From: Nocardia thailandica NBRC 100428
GTDB lineage: Bacteria > Actinomycetota > Actinomycetes > Mycobacteriales > Mycobacteriaceae
Reading direction: 5' to 3'
DNA: 56,640 nt
Assembly (NCBI RefSeq): GCF_000308795.1
Contig: NZ_BAGK01000211.1
Coordinates: 1-56,640 of the forward strand
Shown here: positions 25,533-34,342 of the stretch, one piece after another
How the letters are laid out: each line of letters opens with the position of its first letter
Position numbering within the stretch: the stretch's first letter is position 1
The notes under the pieces: generated by a model
Databases searched by the model: none
Told to the model about the DNA's origin: nothing
What the model saw: only the letters and a program-made list of their open reading frames with translations
Made by a program: the position numbers and the translations under genes

Positions 25533-26620
25533 CGCGCGCACCCCGCGACGACCTGGGCGGTGCACAGCCAGTTGTCGGGGAACAGGCCCCACGGCAGATA
25601 GACCTCGCCGTAGGGGCCGTTGCCGAAGGCGTTGTTCAGCTGGCGCAGCGCGACCGGCATGCTCTGGTAGAGCCGGTCGAGATTCTCCCGGTTACGGGTC
25701 AGCCCCTGGGTCATGGTGTCGAGGTCGCGGATCAGCGGCGCGAGCCGGCCGTCGTTGTCGACGCCCATGTCGCGCAGGCTCTTCGAGACCGTGGCGATGT
25801 CGTCGAGCAGCCCGCGCAGCAGGGTCTGGCGCTGGGCGACCGCGTCGCCGACGGCCTGTCCCCGGGTGATCAGCAGCAGGATGCCGTTGCGGTTGTCGTC
25901 GACGAGACGGGCCACGGCGTCGATGTTCTTCAGCAGCGCGTCGACCTCGGCGTGCCGGTCGGCGATCACCCCGGCCAGGACCCCGACCGAGTCGAGGGCC
26001 TGCGCGGTGAGCGCGGGGGAGTCGCCCAGCTGGTGGGCGACGGTGTCCAGGGCGGTGCGCAGGCCCGCGGTGTCGAGGCGCTCCACGCGCTCGAAGGCGT
26101 TGGTGTAGGCCGGGTCGTCGACGACCTTGGCCAGGTTGTAGGGCACCCGGGTGCGGTCGAGGCCGATGAGCGCGCCGGGCAGGCCGCCGCCGTCGCCCGG
26201 ATCGAGCTCGACGTGCATCTTGCCCAGGATGGTCGACATCTCGACCGCGGCGGTCGCGTCGGGGCCGAGGCGCACGTCGTCCCGCACCGCGAGGGTGGCC
26301 ACGACGCGGTCGCCGGCCAGCCGGATGCCCGTGACGGAACCGACCTCGATCCCGGCCACGTCGACGGTGTCGCCTGCGCGCAGCCCGGCGGTCTGGGCGA
26401 ATTCCGCGCGGACCGTGCGATGCCCGAGATCCAGGCTCGCGGCCACGCTCGCCCCGGCCAGCAGGAGCAGGACGGCCGCACCCGCGGCCAGGCCGAGCCA
26501 GAACTGCCGGTTGCGGCGGTAGCCGGGGATCGCCGCCCACATCTCCGACAGCGTCGGCATGTCGAAGCGGGTGGGCAAGGCGTTCGCCCGGATGAGGCGT
26601 TCGTGGAACGGGGAAGTCAT
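25529..26620 (-). CDS. mceC: MCE-family protein, MceC position
   Basis: About 363 residues. A cytoplasmic start of ~40 residues is followed by one membrane helix (FWLGLAAGAAVLLLLAGASVAASL) and the MCE domain (VRAEFAQTAGLRAGDTVDVAGIEVGSV), then the helical needle. ATG 26620 overlaps the mceB stop. The C-terminus holds two Cys (NWLCTAQVVAGCAR). Confidence 0.9.
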   Translation of the reverse strand: MTSPFHERLIRANALPTRFDMPTLSEMWAAIPGYRRNRQFWLGLAAGAAVLLLLAGASVAASLDLGHRTVRAEFAQTAGLRAGDTVDVAGIEVGSVTGIRLAGDRVVATLAVRDDVRLGPDATAAVEMSTILGKMHVELDPGDGGGLPGALIGLDRTRVPYNLAKVVDDPAYTNAFERVERLDTAGLRTALDTVAHQLGDSPALTAQALDSVGVLAGVIADRHAEVDALLKNIDAVARLVDDNRNGILLLITRGQAVGDAVAQRQTLLRGLLDDIATVSKSLRDMGVDNDGRLAPLIRDLDTMTQGLTRNRENLDRLYQSMPVALRQLNNAFGNGPYGEVYLPWGLFPDNWLCTAQVVAGCAR

Positions 26621-27639
26621 CGGCACACCTCCGAGTGCGCGTCGCCGCCGGTCGCCGCGACGGTCCCCGGGGGGAGGAGGACTCCCCACAGCGACACGTC
26701 GAGACCGCAGATGTAGGACGTGATGTAGGTGCCGTTGCCGCTGACCCGGGCCAGCCCGGTCAGCAGCACGGGCAGGGCGATCGCGGCGTGGTCGAGCCGC
26801 GATCCGCTGTCGAGCAACAGCCGGACCCCGGCGCTCGCCGAGGCCTGGGCGAGGGCAAGGCCGGGGGCTACGTCGCCGAGCAGGCCGGTCAGCGCCGCGG
26901 TTGACCCGGCCGCCTGCCCGACCGCGGACTTCAGCACCTCGCCCTGGTCGTAGAGCCCGGTGACCAGGGTGCGGGTCTGGGTCAGCAGCGTCTCCAGCTC
27001 GGTGCCGCGACGGGCGAGGCCGTCGACGACGCTCGCCAGGTTCGTGACGACCCGGCCGAGGATCTCGTCGCGGTCGCGGAACGTGCCCGCCAGCGCGGCG
27101 GCCTGGGTCACCAGCGCGCTGAGGGAGACCCCGTCGCCCTGGAGCGCCTGGATCAGGGTGCTGGACAGCGAGTTGACCTCGGCGGGTTCGAGGACCCGGA
27201 ACAGGGGCTCGAAGCCCGACAGCACCGTGGACACGTCGAAGGACGGCTCGGTGCGGTCCAGCGGGATCGTGCCGCCCGGTGGGAGCGGTTCGCCCGCACC
27301 GTCTCCCGGGGCGAGCGCCACGTAGCGCTGCCCGATGAGGTTCTGGTAGCGGATGAGCGCCTCGGTGGCCGTGGTCAGATGCTGCCTGGCGCGGATGCGC
27401 AGCACCACGCGGGCGTGGCGGCCGTCGAGGGCGATGTCGTCCACCCGGCCGACGCGGACCCCGGCCACCCGGACGTCGTCACCCTCGCGCAACCCGAGCA
27501 CGTCGGTGAAGGTCGCGGTGTAGGTGGCCGTGTCGCCGGGGACCGACCGCCGCAGCGTGGAGTAGATCGTCGCGGTCGCGCCGAGGGAGAGTGCGACGAA
27601 GAGGGCGAGACCCGCGGCGGCTCGGCGTGTTCCGGTCAT
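26617..27639 (-). CDS. mceB: MCE-family protein, MceB position
   Basis: 340 residues with an N-terminal helix (AAAGLALFVALSLGATATIY), the MCE domain (YTATFTDVLGLREGDDVRVAGVRVGRV) and RYQNLIGQRYVALAPG, a stretch typical of MceB. The start is 1 bp after the mceA stop. The C-terminus has two Cys (SYICGLDVS, SEVCR). Confidence 0.9.
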   Translation of the reverse strand: MTGTRRAAAGLALFVALSLGATATIYSTLRRSVPGDTATYTATFTDVLGLREGDDVRVAGVRVGRVDDIALDGRHARVVLRIRARQHLTTATEALIRYQNLIGQRYVALAPGDGAGEPLPPGGTIPLDRTEPSFDVSTVLSGFEPLFRVLEPAEVNSLSSTLIQALQGDGVSLSALVTQAAALAGTFRDRDEILGRVVTNLASVVDGLARRGTELETLLTQTRTLVTGLYDQGEVLKSAVGQAAGSTAALTGLLGDVAPGLALAQASASAGVRLLLDSGSRLDHAAIALPVLLTGLARVSGNGTYITSYICGLDVSLWGVLLPPGTVAATGGDAHSEVCR

Positions 27640-27640
27640 G

Positions 27641-29011
27641 TCAGCGTCCTCCGAGGGTGGGCGGGGTGGGCGTGGTGAGCGTGGTCGTCACGGTGGCGTC
27701 CGCCAGCACCGGGCCGAGCAGCAGCAGCTGGGCCGTGGTCGGGCGGGAGCCGAGGAGCGCCTCGATCGCGGCGGCGCCGGTGTGCGCGCCCGGCGTCGTG
27801 CCGGTCCGCGCCGCGGGGGCGGTGATGCCGGGGATCGCCGGAAGACCGGGGATCTCCGGGAGACCGGGGATCGCGGAGGGTGCGGGCGGGTCCGCCGCGC
27901 CCGCCCGGCCGGGCGCGGACGACGGCGGGACGTCCTGCGTCATGCCGACGGCGGGCGCCGTCGCGCAGCTGGGGCCGGTCAGGGCGCCGTAGCGCGGGCA
28001 ATCGGCGGCGGTGTAGGTGCGGAACGGGGTGACGCTGACGTCGACGTTCCACTGCATCTGCCGGCTCGGTCCCCAGGCGAACACGGTGGCCAACCGGCCC
28101 AGCGCCGCCTCGAGATTCGCGACGGCGGTGGCAGGCGCCGACGGGTCCGCGGCCAGCGCGCCGAAGACGTCGTCGAGGCCGGGCACGATCTCCTCGGCCG
28201 CGTCCGGGTTGCGGGCGAACAGCTCGTTCACCGCGCCGACCGCGCCGTCGGCCCCGGCGATCAGCGCGATCAGCTCGGCGCGGTGTTCGGTCAGGGTCCG
28301 GGCCGAGGTGATCGAAGAGGTGAGCGCCCCGACGAGGTCGGGGGCGGACTGGTTCACCGCGGCGGCGGCCGCGCCGAGATCGCCCAGCAGCGTGCCGATC
28401 CCGGGGAGGGCGCGGACCTCGGTGGTCCACGTGTCGAGGCGTTCGAGGGTGGAGCCGGGCAGCCGCGCGGCGGGGTCGAGGGCGTCGGCGAGCGTGCCGA
28501 GCACCCGGGCCAGCCGCAGCGGCTGCACCGCGTCGAGGACGGTCCGCAGGGTGGTGAGCGTCGCCTGGAGCTGGGCGGTACCCCCGCCGGTGTCCTCGGC
28601 CACGACCGCGCCGCGGCGCAGTCCCGTCGCGGCGGGACCGTGGTCGACCAGTTCGAGGGCGGTGACGCCGAAGAGGTTGGCCGGGACGACGCGCGCCGTG
28701 ACCGACGACGGGATCGCCTCGGCGAGTGCGGGATCCAGTTCCAGGCGCACCACCTGGCGGTCTCCCTTGGCGGCGATGTCGACACCCGCGACCGCGCCGA
28801 CGACCACGCCGCGGAACTTCACGTCCGCGCGCGGCGGCATGCCGTCGCCGGTGCTGGTCAGCGCGGCGGTGACGTCGACGGTGTCGGCGAACGCGCCGGT
28901 GTAGCGCAGCCCGAGCAGATACATCCCGGCGGCGACCGCGGCGGTCAGCACGATGCCCGCCCCGCACAGGGTGCTCGCGCGTGGCCCGCGGCCACGGGGA
29001 TCGATGATCAT
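27641..29011 (-). CDS. mceA: MCE-family protein, MceA position
   Basis: About 456 residues. An N-terminal helix (AGIVLTAAVAAGMYLLGLRY) is followed by the MCE domain (VTAALTSTGDGMPPRADVKFRGVVVGAV). The C-terminus has a Pro-rich tail with repeated P-G-L-P-x-I units. ATG 29011 follows GAGGAG; ATG 29026, which would overlap the yrbEB stop as ATGA, is also possible and adds five residues. It is the first of six Mce subunits in the operon. Confidence 0.9.
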   Translation of the reverse strand: MIIDPRGRGPRASTLCGAGIVLTAAVAAGMYLLGLRYTGAFADTVDVTAALTSTGDGMPPRADVKFRGVVVGAVAGVDIAAKGDRQVVRLELDPALAEAIPSSVTARVVPANLFGVTALELVDHGPAATGLRRGAVVAEDTGGGTAQLQATLTTLRTVLDAVQPLRLARVLGTLADALDPAARLPGSTLERLDTWTTEVRALPGIGTLLGDLGAAAAAVNQSAPDLVGALTSSITSARTLTEHRAELIALIAGADGAVGAVNELFARNPDAAEEIVPGLDDVFGALAADPSAPATAVANLEAALGRLATVFAWGPSRQMQWNVDVSVTPFRTYTAADCPRYGALTGPSCATAPAVGMTQDVPPSSAPGRAGAADPPAPSAIPGLPEIPGLPAIPGITAPAARTGTTPGAHTGAAAIEALLGSRPTTAQLLLLGPVLADATVTTTLTTPTPPTLGGR

Positions 29012-29022
29012 GGCGTGACTCC

Positions 29023-29871
29023 TCATCCGGAGATCCGGATACCGGGGTCGATGCCCCAGATGGACAGGGTGAGAACGAGATTGACGAAGACGACGACGAT
29101 GATGGTCACCTTGATCGCGCGGCCCGCGGCCACGCCGACGCCCTCCGGCCCCCCGGCGGCGACGTAGCCGTAGTAGCACTGGATGAAGGTCGCGAGCATG
29201 ACGAAGACGACCACCTTGGCGATCGAGTAGCCGATGTCGAACGGGTCGAGGAACTGGCGGAAGTAGTGGTCGTAGGTGCCCAGCGAGGTACCGCCGAGGA
29301 ACAGCACCGACAGCCGGGTGGCGGCGTAGGCGACGGCGAGGCCGACGCTGTAGAGCGGGACGATGGCCAGGGCGGCGGCCAGCACGCGGGTGGTGATCAG
29401 GTAGGGCAGCGGCCGGATCGCGAGGGACTCGAGCGCGTCGATCTCCTCCGAGATCCGCATCGCGCCGAGCTGGGCGGTGAACCGGCAGCCCGCCTGCGCG
29501 CCGAAGGCGATGGTCGCCAGCAGCGGCGCGAGTTCCCGCGTGGTGGCGAAGCCGGAGATCGCGCCGGTGAGCGGGCCCATGGTGAGCAGGTCGAGCGCGG
29601 TGTGGGCCTCCATGCCGACGGTGATCCCGCCGAACCCGCACAGGATCATGATCACTCCGATGGTGCCGCCGCCGACCACCGGCGAGCCGTTTCCCCAGGT
29701 GACGTCGACGACCAGGCGCGCGACCTCGGCGCGATAGTGCCGCAGCGCGAAGGGGATCGCGGCGAGGGCCTGCCCCAGCACCATCGCCTGGTGGCCCAGC
29801 CGGGTGAACGCGTCGGCGGGCGCGCGCAGGCTCCGCAGTGGTCGCAGCGCCCGTGGCGTATGGGTCGCCAT
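29023..29871 (-). CDS. yrbEB: YrbE-family permease, subunit B
   Basis: 282 residues with about six membrane helices. MlaE/YrbE permease marks are ATTRELAPLLATIAFGAQAGCRFTAQLGAMRISEEIDALESL. It pairs with YrbEA as the permease of the Mce lipid importer, powered by an Mla-F type ATPase (MceG), which is usually encoded elsewhere and is not in this window. The start shares one base with the yrbEA stop (TGATG). Confidence 0.93.
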   Translation of the reverse strand: MATHTPRALRPLRSLRAPADAFTRLGHQAMVLGQALAAIPFALRHYRAEVARLVVDVTWGNGSPVVGGGTIGVIMILCGFGGITVGMEAHTALDLLTMGPLTGAISGFATTRELAPLLATIAFGAQAGCRFTAQLGAMRISEEIDALESLAIRPLPYLITTRVLAAALAIVPLYSVGLAVAYAATRLSVLFLGGTSLGTYDHYFRQFLDPFDIGYSIAKVVVFVMLATFIQCYYGYVAAGGPEGVGVAAGRAIKVTIIVVVFVNLVLTLSIWGIDPGIRISG

Positions 29872-30752
29872 CACAGGGCCTTCGCGGGCAGCACGGTGTT
29901 GTAGATCTGCGTGATGAGGATGTTCGCGCCGAACAGGACGATGGCCGAGTTCACCACCGCCGAGTTCACCGCCGTGGCCACCCCCGCCGGGCCGCCGCGC
30001 GCGTGTAACCCGGTGTCGCAGGCGATGATCGCGGCCAGCGCGCCGAACACCGCCGCCTTGAGCATGGCGACGACGAGATCGGCCGCGACCGCGAACGAGG
30101 CGAAGGTGCGGATGTAGGAGCCCGGCGTCCCGGACTGGAGGTAGACGTTGAACGCGTAGCCGGTCGCGAAGCCGACGAACACCACGAGGCCGCACAGCAG
30201 GGTGCTGATCAGCACCGCCGCCGCCAGGCGCGGCGCGACCAGGCGGCGCACCGGATCGACGCCCATGACGGTCATGGCGTCGATCTCCTCGCGGATGGTG
30301 CGCGAGCCGAGGTCGGCGCAGATCGAGGAGCCGACGGCGCCGGCGATCATCAGCGAGGTGACCAGCGGGGCGCCCTGGCGGATGATGCCGAGCCCGTTGA
30401 CCGCGCCGATGAACGTGGTCGCGCCGACCTGGCTGACGAGCGAGCCGATCTGGATCGACACGACCACGGCGATGGGTACCGCGACCAGCAGCGTCGGGCT
30501 GGCGGCGACGCCTGCCATGAAGGAGCACTGGCGGGTGAACTCCTGCCACGGGAACCGCCGCCTGCGCAGCGCCCTGCCGAGTTCGGTGGTCGCGCGGCCG
30601 GTCATCAGGACCTGCCTGCCCGCGGTCTCGACCGCGCGCTGCGGGTGGTCGCGCCAGAGGCGGGCGGCGAAGTCGACGACCCGGCGCCGGTCGGAGCGGG
30701 GCGGTGGCGCGCCCGCCGGTGGTCCGGTCGTGGGCGACGACATCGCGGTCAT
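29871..30752 (-). CDS. yrbEA: YrbE-family permease, subunit A
   Basis: 293 residues. A cytoplasmic Pro-rich start (~60 residues) is followed by about six helices with the conserved stretch GAPLVTSLMIAGAVGSSICADLGSRTIREEIDAM. It is the first gene of the nine-gene mce operon. ATG 30752 follows GAGGGGATC. Two palindromic operators lie 54-89 bp upstream, shared with the divergent TetR gene. Confidence 0.93.
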   Translation of the reverse strand: MTAMSSPTTGPPAGAPPPRSDRRRVVDFAARLWRDHPQRAVETAGRQVLMTGRATTELGRALRRRRFPWQEFTRQCSFMAGVAASPTLLVAVPIAVVVSIQIGSLVSQVGATTFIGAVNGLGIIRQGAPLVTSLMIAGAVGSSICADLGSRTIREEIDAMTVMGVDPVRRLVAPRLAAAVLISTLLCGLVVFVGFATGYAFNVYLQSGTPGSYIRTFASFAVAADLVVAMLKAAVFGALAAIIACDTGLHARGGPAGVATAVNSAVVNSAIVLFGANILITQIYNTVLPAKAL

Positions 30753-30805
30753 CTGGAGATCCCCTCGCGTGAACGGCGCCCATGGCGGACGCCGTGCCGA
30801 TAAAT

Positions 30806-30841
30806 CTACGTGCGCGTAGTTGTATTTCTACGCACGCGTAG
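30806..30841. promoter_or_regulatory. Paired palindromic operators between mce operon and tetR
   Basis: CTACGTGCGCGTAG (30806-30819) and CTACGCACGCGTAG (30828-30841) each have CTACG/CGTAG arms. Their starts are 22 bp apart, two helical turns, so dimers would bind the same DNA face. Another pair of the same motif with the same 22-bp spacing lies before the DUF2236 gene. Confidence 0.8.
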
Positions 30842-30904
30842 TTTCGAGCTGCGACGGTAGCAGGGGTGCTCGCACCCGCGCCGGGCATTTGAGAGGATTC
30901 GCAG

Positions 30905-31597
30905 GTGAGTGTCGAGAAGGAGTCCCCGGGAGTCTGGCGTGTCTCGCCCTCGGCGGGTGGTCGCAAGACCGGCAGGCGCAACGGTCCGCGGCTGCCGCTG
31001 GACGAGCGCCGGGAGCAACTGCTCGACGCCGCGTTCGACGTCGTGGCCGCCGAGGGGCTGGCCGGGCTGACCATGCAGGCCGTCGCCAAGCGGGCCGGCG
31101 TGGCCAAGCCGGTGCTGTACGCGGTGTACCGCACCGCGCCGGAGCTGGTGGCCGCGCTGCTGCAGCGCGAGCACGCGCGCGGTATGGGCCAGGTGTTCGA
31201 CTCGCTGCCCGCCGACCTGGGCGGGTCGGATCCCGACGCCGAGTACGCCGCGTCGGTGATGGCGTTCCTGCGTGCGGTGCAACGGGATCCGGTGCGGTGG
31301 CGGCTCATCCTCACCCACGCGGACGGGGCGCCCGTCGACTACAAGGAGCTGCTGTACGCCGCGAGGGAGAACATCGCCGGGCGGCTGATCGAGCTGCTGG
31401 ACGCGGGCATCGCGCTGCGTGGCGGGCCGGAGAACGCCGACGTCGAGCTCATCGGCTACGTGATGCTCGGCTTCGTCGAGGTGCTGGCGCGCCTGGTCAT
31501 CGGTGACCCCGAGCGCTTCCCGCCCGAGCGGCTGGAGACGACCGTGCGGGCCCTGGTCCGGACGCTACCCAAGAATTCCGGGGCCGCGCCCGCCTGA
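30905..31597 (+). CDS. TetR-family regulator, probable repressor of the mce operon
   Basis: 230 residues. A basic N-terminal arm (GGRKTGRRNGPRLPLDERRE) precedes the HTH (AAFDVVAAEGLAGLTMQAVAKRAGVAKPVLYAVYR). GTG 30905 follows GAGAGGATTCGCAG. It is divergent from yrbEA and upstream of the DUF2236 gene; both gaps contain paired copies of one palindrome. It is therefore the likely shared regulator, probably released by a lipid or acyl-CoA ligand. It is not the KstR or Mce3R type by its operator. Confidence 0.87.
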   Translation: MSVEKESPGVWRVSPSAGGRKTGRRNGPRLPLDERREQLLDAAFDVVAAEGLAGLTMQAVAKRAGVAKPVLYAVYRTAPELVAALLQREHARGMGQVFDSLPADLGGSDPDAEYAASVMAFLRAVQRDPVRWRLILTHADGAPVDYKELLYAARENIAGRLIELLDAGIALRGGPENADVELIGYVMLGFVEVLARLVIGDPERFPPERLETTVRALVRTLPKNSGAAPA

Positions 31598-31650
31598 CCG
31601 TCCCCGCTCGCCGCGCCCTTGACGAGGGGGGATCGGCGTCACATACTTTT

Positions 31651-31686
31651 CTACGCACGCGTAGAAATAGAACTACGCTCAAGTAG
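31651..31686. promoter_or_regulatory. Second pair of the mce-type palindromic operator
   Basis: CTACGCACGCGTAG (31651-31664) is identical to the second copy before the mce operon. CTACGCTCAAGTAG (31673-31686) is a weaker copy with CTAC/GTAG ends. The starts are again 22 bp apart. The pair lies just before the start of the DUF2236 gene. Confidence 0.8.
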
Positions 31687-31702
31687 ATTCAGGGGAGCGG
31701 TC

Positions 31703-32776
31703 ATGGGCGTGATACGGGACTGGCTGGCGGTACCGGAGGCCGAACCGGCGGAGGACTACGGCTTCTTCGGCCCGGACTCGGTGGCCTGGCGGGTGTGGAG
31801 CTATCCCACCGGGCTGACCATCGGATTCCAGCGCGCGGTGGTCATCGAGGAACTCGACCCGGCGCTCATCGCGGCGGTCGACCGGACCCAGGCCATCTAC
31901 ACGCGGCCGCGGACCCGCTACGACCGGACCCTGCGCTACTTCGCCATGGTGATGTTCGGTGACAGCCGCTCGACGACCAAGGCCGCCGACGTGCTGGTCA
32001 AGATCCACTCCAAGGCCGTCGGCGTCGACGAGGTCACCGGCGTGCAGTACGACGCGAACGACCCGCACTCGCAGCTGTGGATCCACCTCACCGCCTGGCA
32101 CTCGATCCTGCTGGCCTACGAGAAGTTCGGGCCGGGACGGTTGAGCGCCGCCGACGAGGCCCGGTACTGGGAGGAGTGCGCGCGCGCCGCCGAACTGCAG
32201 ACCTGCGATCCCGCCGACGTGCCCCGCAGCCGCGAGGGCGTGCGCGCCTACTTCGAGGCGATGCGCCCCCAGCTGCTCGGGTCCGACATCGCGAAGAAGG
32301 CGATGCGGCACCTGCTGCGCGCCGAGGTGATGCTGCCGCCGATGCCGTGGCCGCTGAAGCCGTTCTTCTTCGTGGTCACCGCGTTCCTGCGCCGCGGCAC
32401 CCTGGCCACCATGCCGCGCTGGATGCGCCGGATGGCGGGACTGCCCACCAATCCTCTGCTCGACCTGCTGGTGACACCCCCGCTGAGCGCGGCCTTCACG
32501 GTGGTGAGTTTCAGCGCCCGGCTCGAACTGATCCTGCTGCGGCTGATCTCGCCGACCACCGTCGCCGTCGTCGCGCCGGTACTGCTCGGCGTCGCGCCGG
32601 TGCACGCCGAGACCACCACGCCCCGCCGGGCGCAGGCCCGCTTCGGTTACGCCCCGCCCCCGCAGGCCCATCGCGAGTTCCGGCAGCGCCAGCTCGACCG
32701 GGTGCTGCGCCAGGGGCAGGCGCCCAGCGACGAGGGCATCGTCGAATCACTGCCCATCCTCGGCGAAACCGCCTGA
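31703..32776 (+). CDS. DUF2236 protein, MpaB / rubber-oxygenase-like
   Basis: About 357 residues. The stretch YFAMVMFGDSRSTTKAADVLVKIHSKAVGVDEVTG and HSQLWIHLTAWHSILLAYEKFG carry the His residues typical of the DUF2236 family, which includes fungal MpaB and the haem-dependent latex-clearing protein Lcp. Family members cleave or oxidise isoprenoid chains. ATG 31703 follows GGGGAG; the earlier in-frame ATG at 31619 lies upstream of both operator copies. A hydrophobic C-terminal region suggests membrane contact. Shared operators tie it to the mce operon, so it probably acts on the imported lipid. The substrate is inferred. Confidence 0.82.
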   Translation: MGVIRDWLAVPEAEPAEDYGFFGPDSVAWRVWSYPTGLTIGFQRAVVIEELDPALIAAVDRTQAIYTRPRTRYDRTLRYFAMVMFGDSRSTTKAADVLVKIHSKAVGVDEVTGVQYDANDPHSQLWIHLTAWHSILLAYEKFGPGRLSAADEARYWEECARAAELQTCDPADVPRSREGVRAYFEAMRPQLLGSDIAKKAMRHLLRAEVMLPPMPWPLKPFFFVVTAFLRRGTLATMPRWMRRMAGLPTNPLLDLLVTPPLSAAFTVVSFSARLELILLRLISPTTVAVVAPVLLGVAPVHAETTTPRRAQARFGYAPPPQAHREFRQRQLDRVLRQGQAPSDEGIVESLPILGETA

Positions 32777-32793
32777 GCGGCAGGGTGAACCGC

Positions 32794-33021
32794 ATGATCG
32801 CACGGATCCTGGACCGCGGGCTGAGCCTGCGTCAGCTCGCGCACCTCGCCGTCGTCGCGGCGGCCGTCCTCGGCGTGCCCTATCTGGCCGTCGGCCTGCT
32901 GTGGTCGGCCACCCACGGCGATCACCTCGCCGAGGCACACGGCGCGGACAAGGCGTTCTCCGTCGTGGGGGAGGTCGTCGCCTGGCCGGTGCTGGTCGTG
33001 GCCGATCTCGACCTGCGCTGA
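32794..33021 (+). CDS. Small membrane protein, unknown function
   Basis: About 75 residues with one strong hydrophobic helix (LAHLAVVAAAVLGVPYLAVGLLW) and a weaker one near the C-terminus. ATG 32794 follows AGGGTGA; GTG 32785 is a possible alternative. It starts 17 bp after the DUF2236 stop, so it is probably co-transcribed with it. I do not recognise the family. Confidence 0.65.
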   Translation: MIARILDRGLSLRQLAHLAVVAAAVLGVPYLAVGLLWSATHGDHLAEAHGADKAFSVVGEVVAWPVLVVADLDLR

Positions 33022-33043
33022 CCGGCCCCTGTCGGGCCGAGCT

Positions 33044-33059
33044 CGTGACGTGCGTCACA
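33044..33059. promoter_or_regulatory. CRP/GlxR-type operator
   Basis: CGTGACGTGCGTCACA fits the CRP consensus TGTGA-N6-TCACA with one mismatch. It lies about 65 bp before the oxidoreductase gene, just upstream of its ECF41-like promoter. Confidence 0.45.
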
Positions 33060-33062
33060 GCG

Positions 33063-33089
33063 TGTCAGGTTCCGGGCGGGCCCGGTGTC
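33063..33089 (+). promoter_or_regulatory. Possible ECF41 sigma promoter
   Basis: TGTCAGG, 16 nt, then TGTC resembles the published ECF41 promoter TGTCACA-N16-CGTC with correct spacing. ECF41 factors usually control the oxidoreductase gene beside them, and one is encoded just downstream at 34343. Three of the eleven fixed bases differ. Confidence 0.45.
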
Positions 33090-33122
33090 CAGTCTTCGAA
33101 CCATCCGAGGTGAGGAGACATC

Positions 33123-34313
33123 ATGAACGACACCATCGACGTCGTGATCGTCGGCGGCGGCTACGCCGGGGTCATGGCCGCCAACCGGCTGACGGCCCGG
33201 CCCGGCACCAGGATCACCCTGATCAACCCGCGGCCGGTCTTCGTCCCGCGCCTGCGCCTGCACCAGCTGGTGGCAGGCACCCACGACGCGCGGGTCGGCT
33301 ACGAGGAGATCCTCGCCGACGGCGTCGCGCTGATCACCGACAGCGTCACCCGCATCGACGCCGGCGCCCGCCGGGTCGAGCGGGCGGGCGGGGCCGACCT
33401 CGGCTACGACTACCTGGTGTACGCGGCCGGTAGCGCCGCCGCCGCGCCGCGGGTACCCGGCGCCGCCGAGTTCGCCTACCCGGTCGCCACCTTCGAGGCC
33501 GCGCACCGGCTGCGGGAGGTCCTCGACGGCACGCCCCGCACGGCGCCGGTGACCGTCGTCGGCGGCGGCCCCACCGGCGTCGAGACCGCCGCCGAACTGG
33601 CCGAACGTGGGCGCGCGGTCACCCTGGTGACCGGCGGGGCGCTGCTGCCCTACCTGCACCGGCGGGCCCGCCGCACCGCGGGCCGCTACCTGGCGGAACT
33701 CGGTGTCACGGTCCTCGACGGTCCGGGCACCCGGGTCACCGCCGTCGCCCGCGCGGCCGTGACCCTGGCCGACGGACGCGAGGTGCCCACCGAGATCACC
33801 GTGTGGACGGCCGGTTTCGGCGTGGCGGACCTCGCGGCGCGCAGCGGGCTGCGCACCGACGCCGAGGGCCGCCTGCTCACCGACGAGACCCTCACCGCGC
33901 TCGACGACGACCGCATCGTCGCCGCGGGCGACGCCGCGGCGCCCTCGGATCTGCCGTTCCGCATGAGCGCCTACGCGGCGGGTTGCCTGGGGGCGCACGC
34001 CGCCGACACGGTCCTGCGCCGGATCGCGGGCGAGGCGCCCGCGCCGATCGACCTCGCCTTCCCCGCGATGTGCGTCAGCTTCGGGCGCGGCGCGGGCATC
34101 TTCCAGCTCGGCCGCAAGAACGACACCGCCCTGCCGCTGTACTTCAGCGGATTCGCGGGCCGCAGGCTCAAGGAGTTCGCCTGCGCGTCGAGCGTCGCGC
34201 ACCTCGCGAAGGAGGCGCGCGAACCCGGCGCGCACCGGTGGCCCGGCGACGGCGCGCACCGGCCCGCGCTGCTGGCGGCCCGCCGGGACGAATCGGCGCT
34301 GCCGGTACGGTGA
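33123..34313 (+). CDS. FAD-dependent pyridine nucleotide oxidoreductase (NDH-2-like)
   Basis: 396 residues. It has an N-terminal FAD-binding Rossmann fold (DVVIVGGGYAGVMAANRL), an NAD(P)-binding fold (VTVVGGGPTGVETAAELAERG, near 145), and a final FAD segment (DRIVAAGDAA). The layout matches type II NADH dehydrogenase and related proteins. No C-terminal membrane helix is seen. ATG 33123 follows GAGGAGACATC. It lies directly upstream of an ECF41 sigma gene, the classic pairing of that sigma group with an oxidoreductase. The electron acceptor is not known. Confidence 0.88.
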   Translation: MNDTIDVVIVGGGYAGVMAANRLTARPGTRITLINPRPVFVPRLRLHQLVAGTHDARVGYEEILADGVALITDSVTRIDAGARRVERAGGADLGYDYLVYAAGSAAAAPRVPGAAEFAYPVATFEAAHRLREVLDGTPRTAPVTVVGGGPTGVETAAELAERGRAVTLVTGGALLPYLHRRARRTAGRYLAELGVTVLDGPGTRVTAVARAAVTLADGREVPTEITVWTAGFGVADLAARSGLRTDAEGRLLTDETLTALDDDRIVAAGDAAAPSDLPFRMSAYAAGCLGAHAADTVLRRIAGEAPAPIDLAFPAMCVSFGRGAGIFQLGRKNDTALPLYFSGFAGRRLKEFACASSVAHLAKEAREPGAHRWPGDGAHRPALLAARRDESALPVR

Positions 34314-34342
34314 GCCGCGGCGGGCGAGAGGAGACGGCGACG

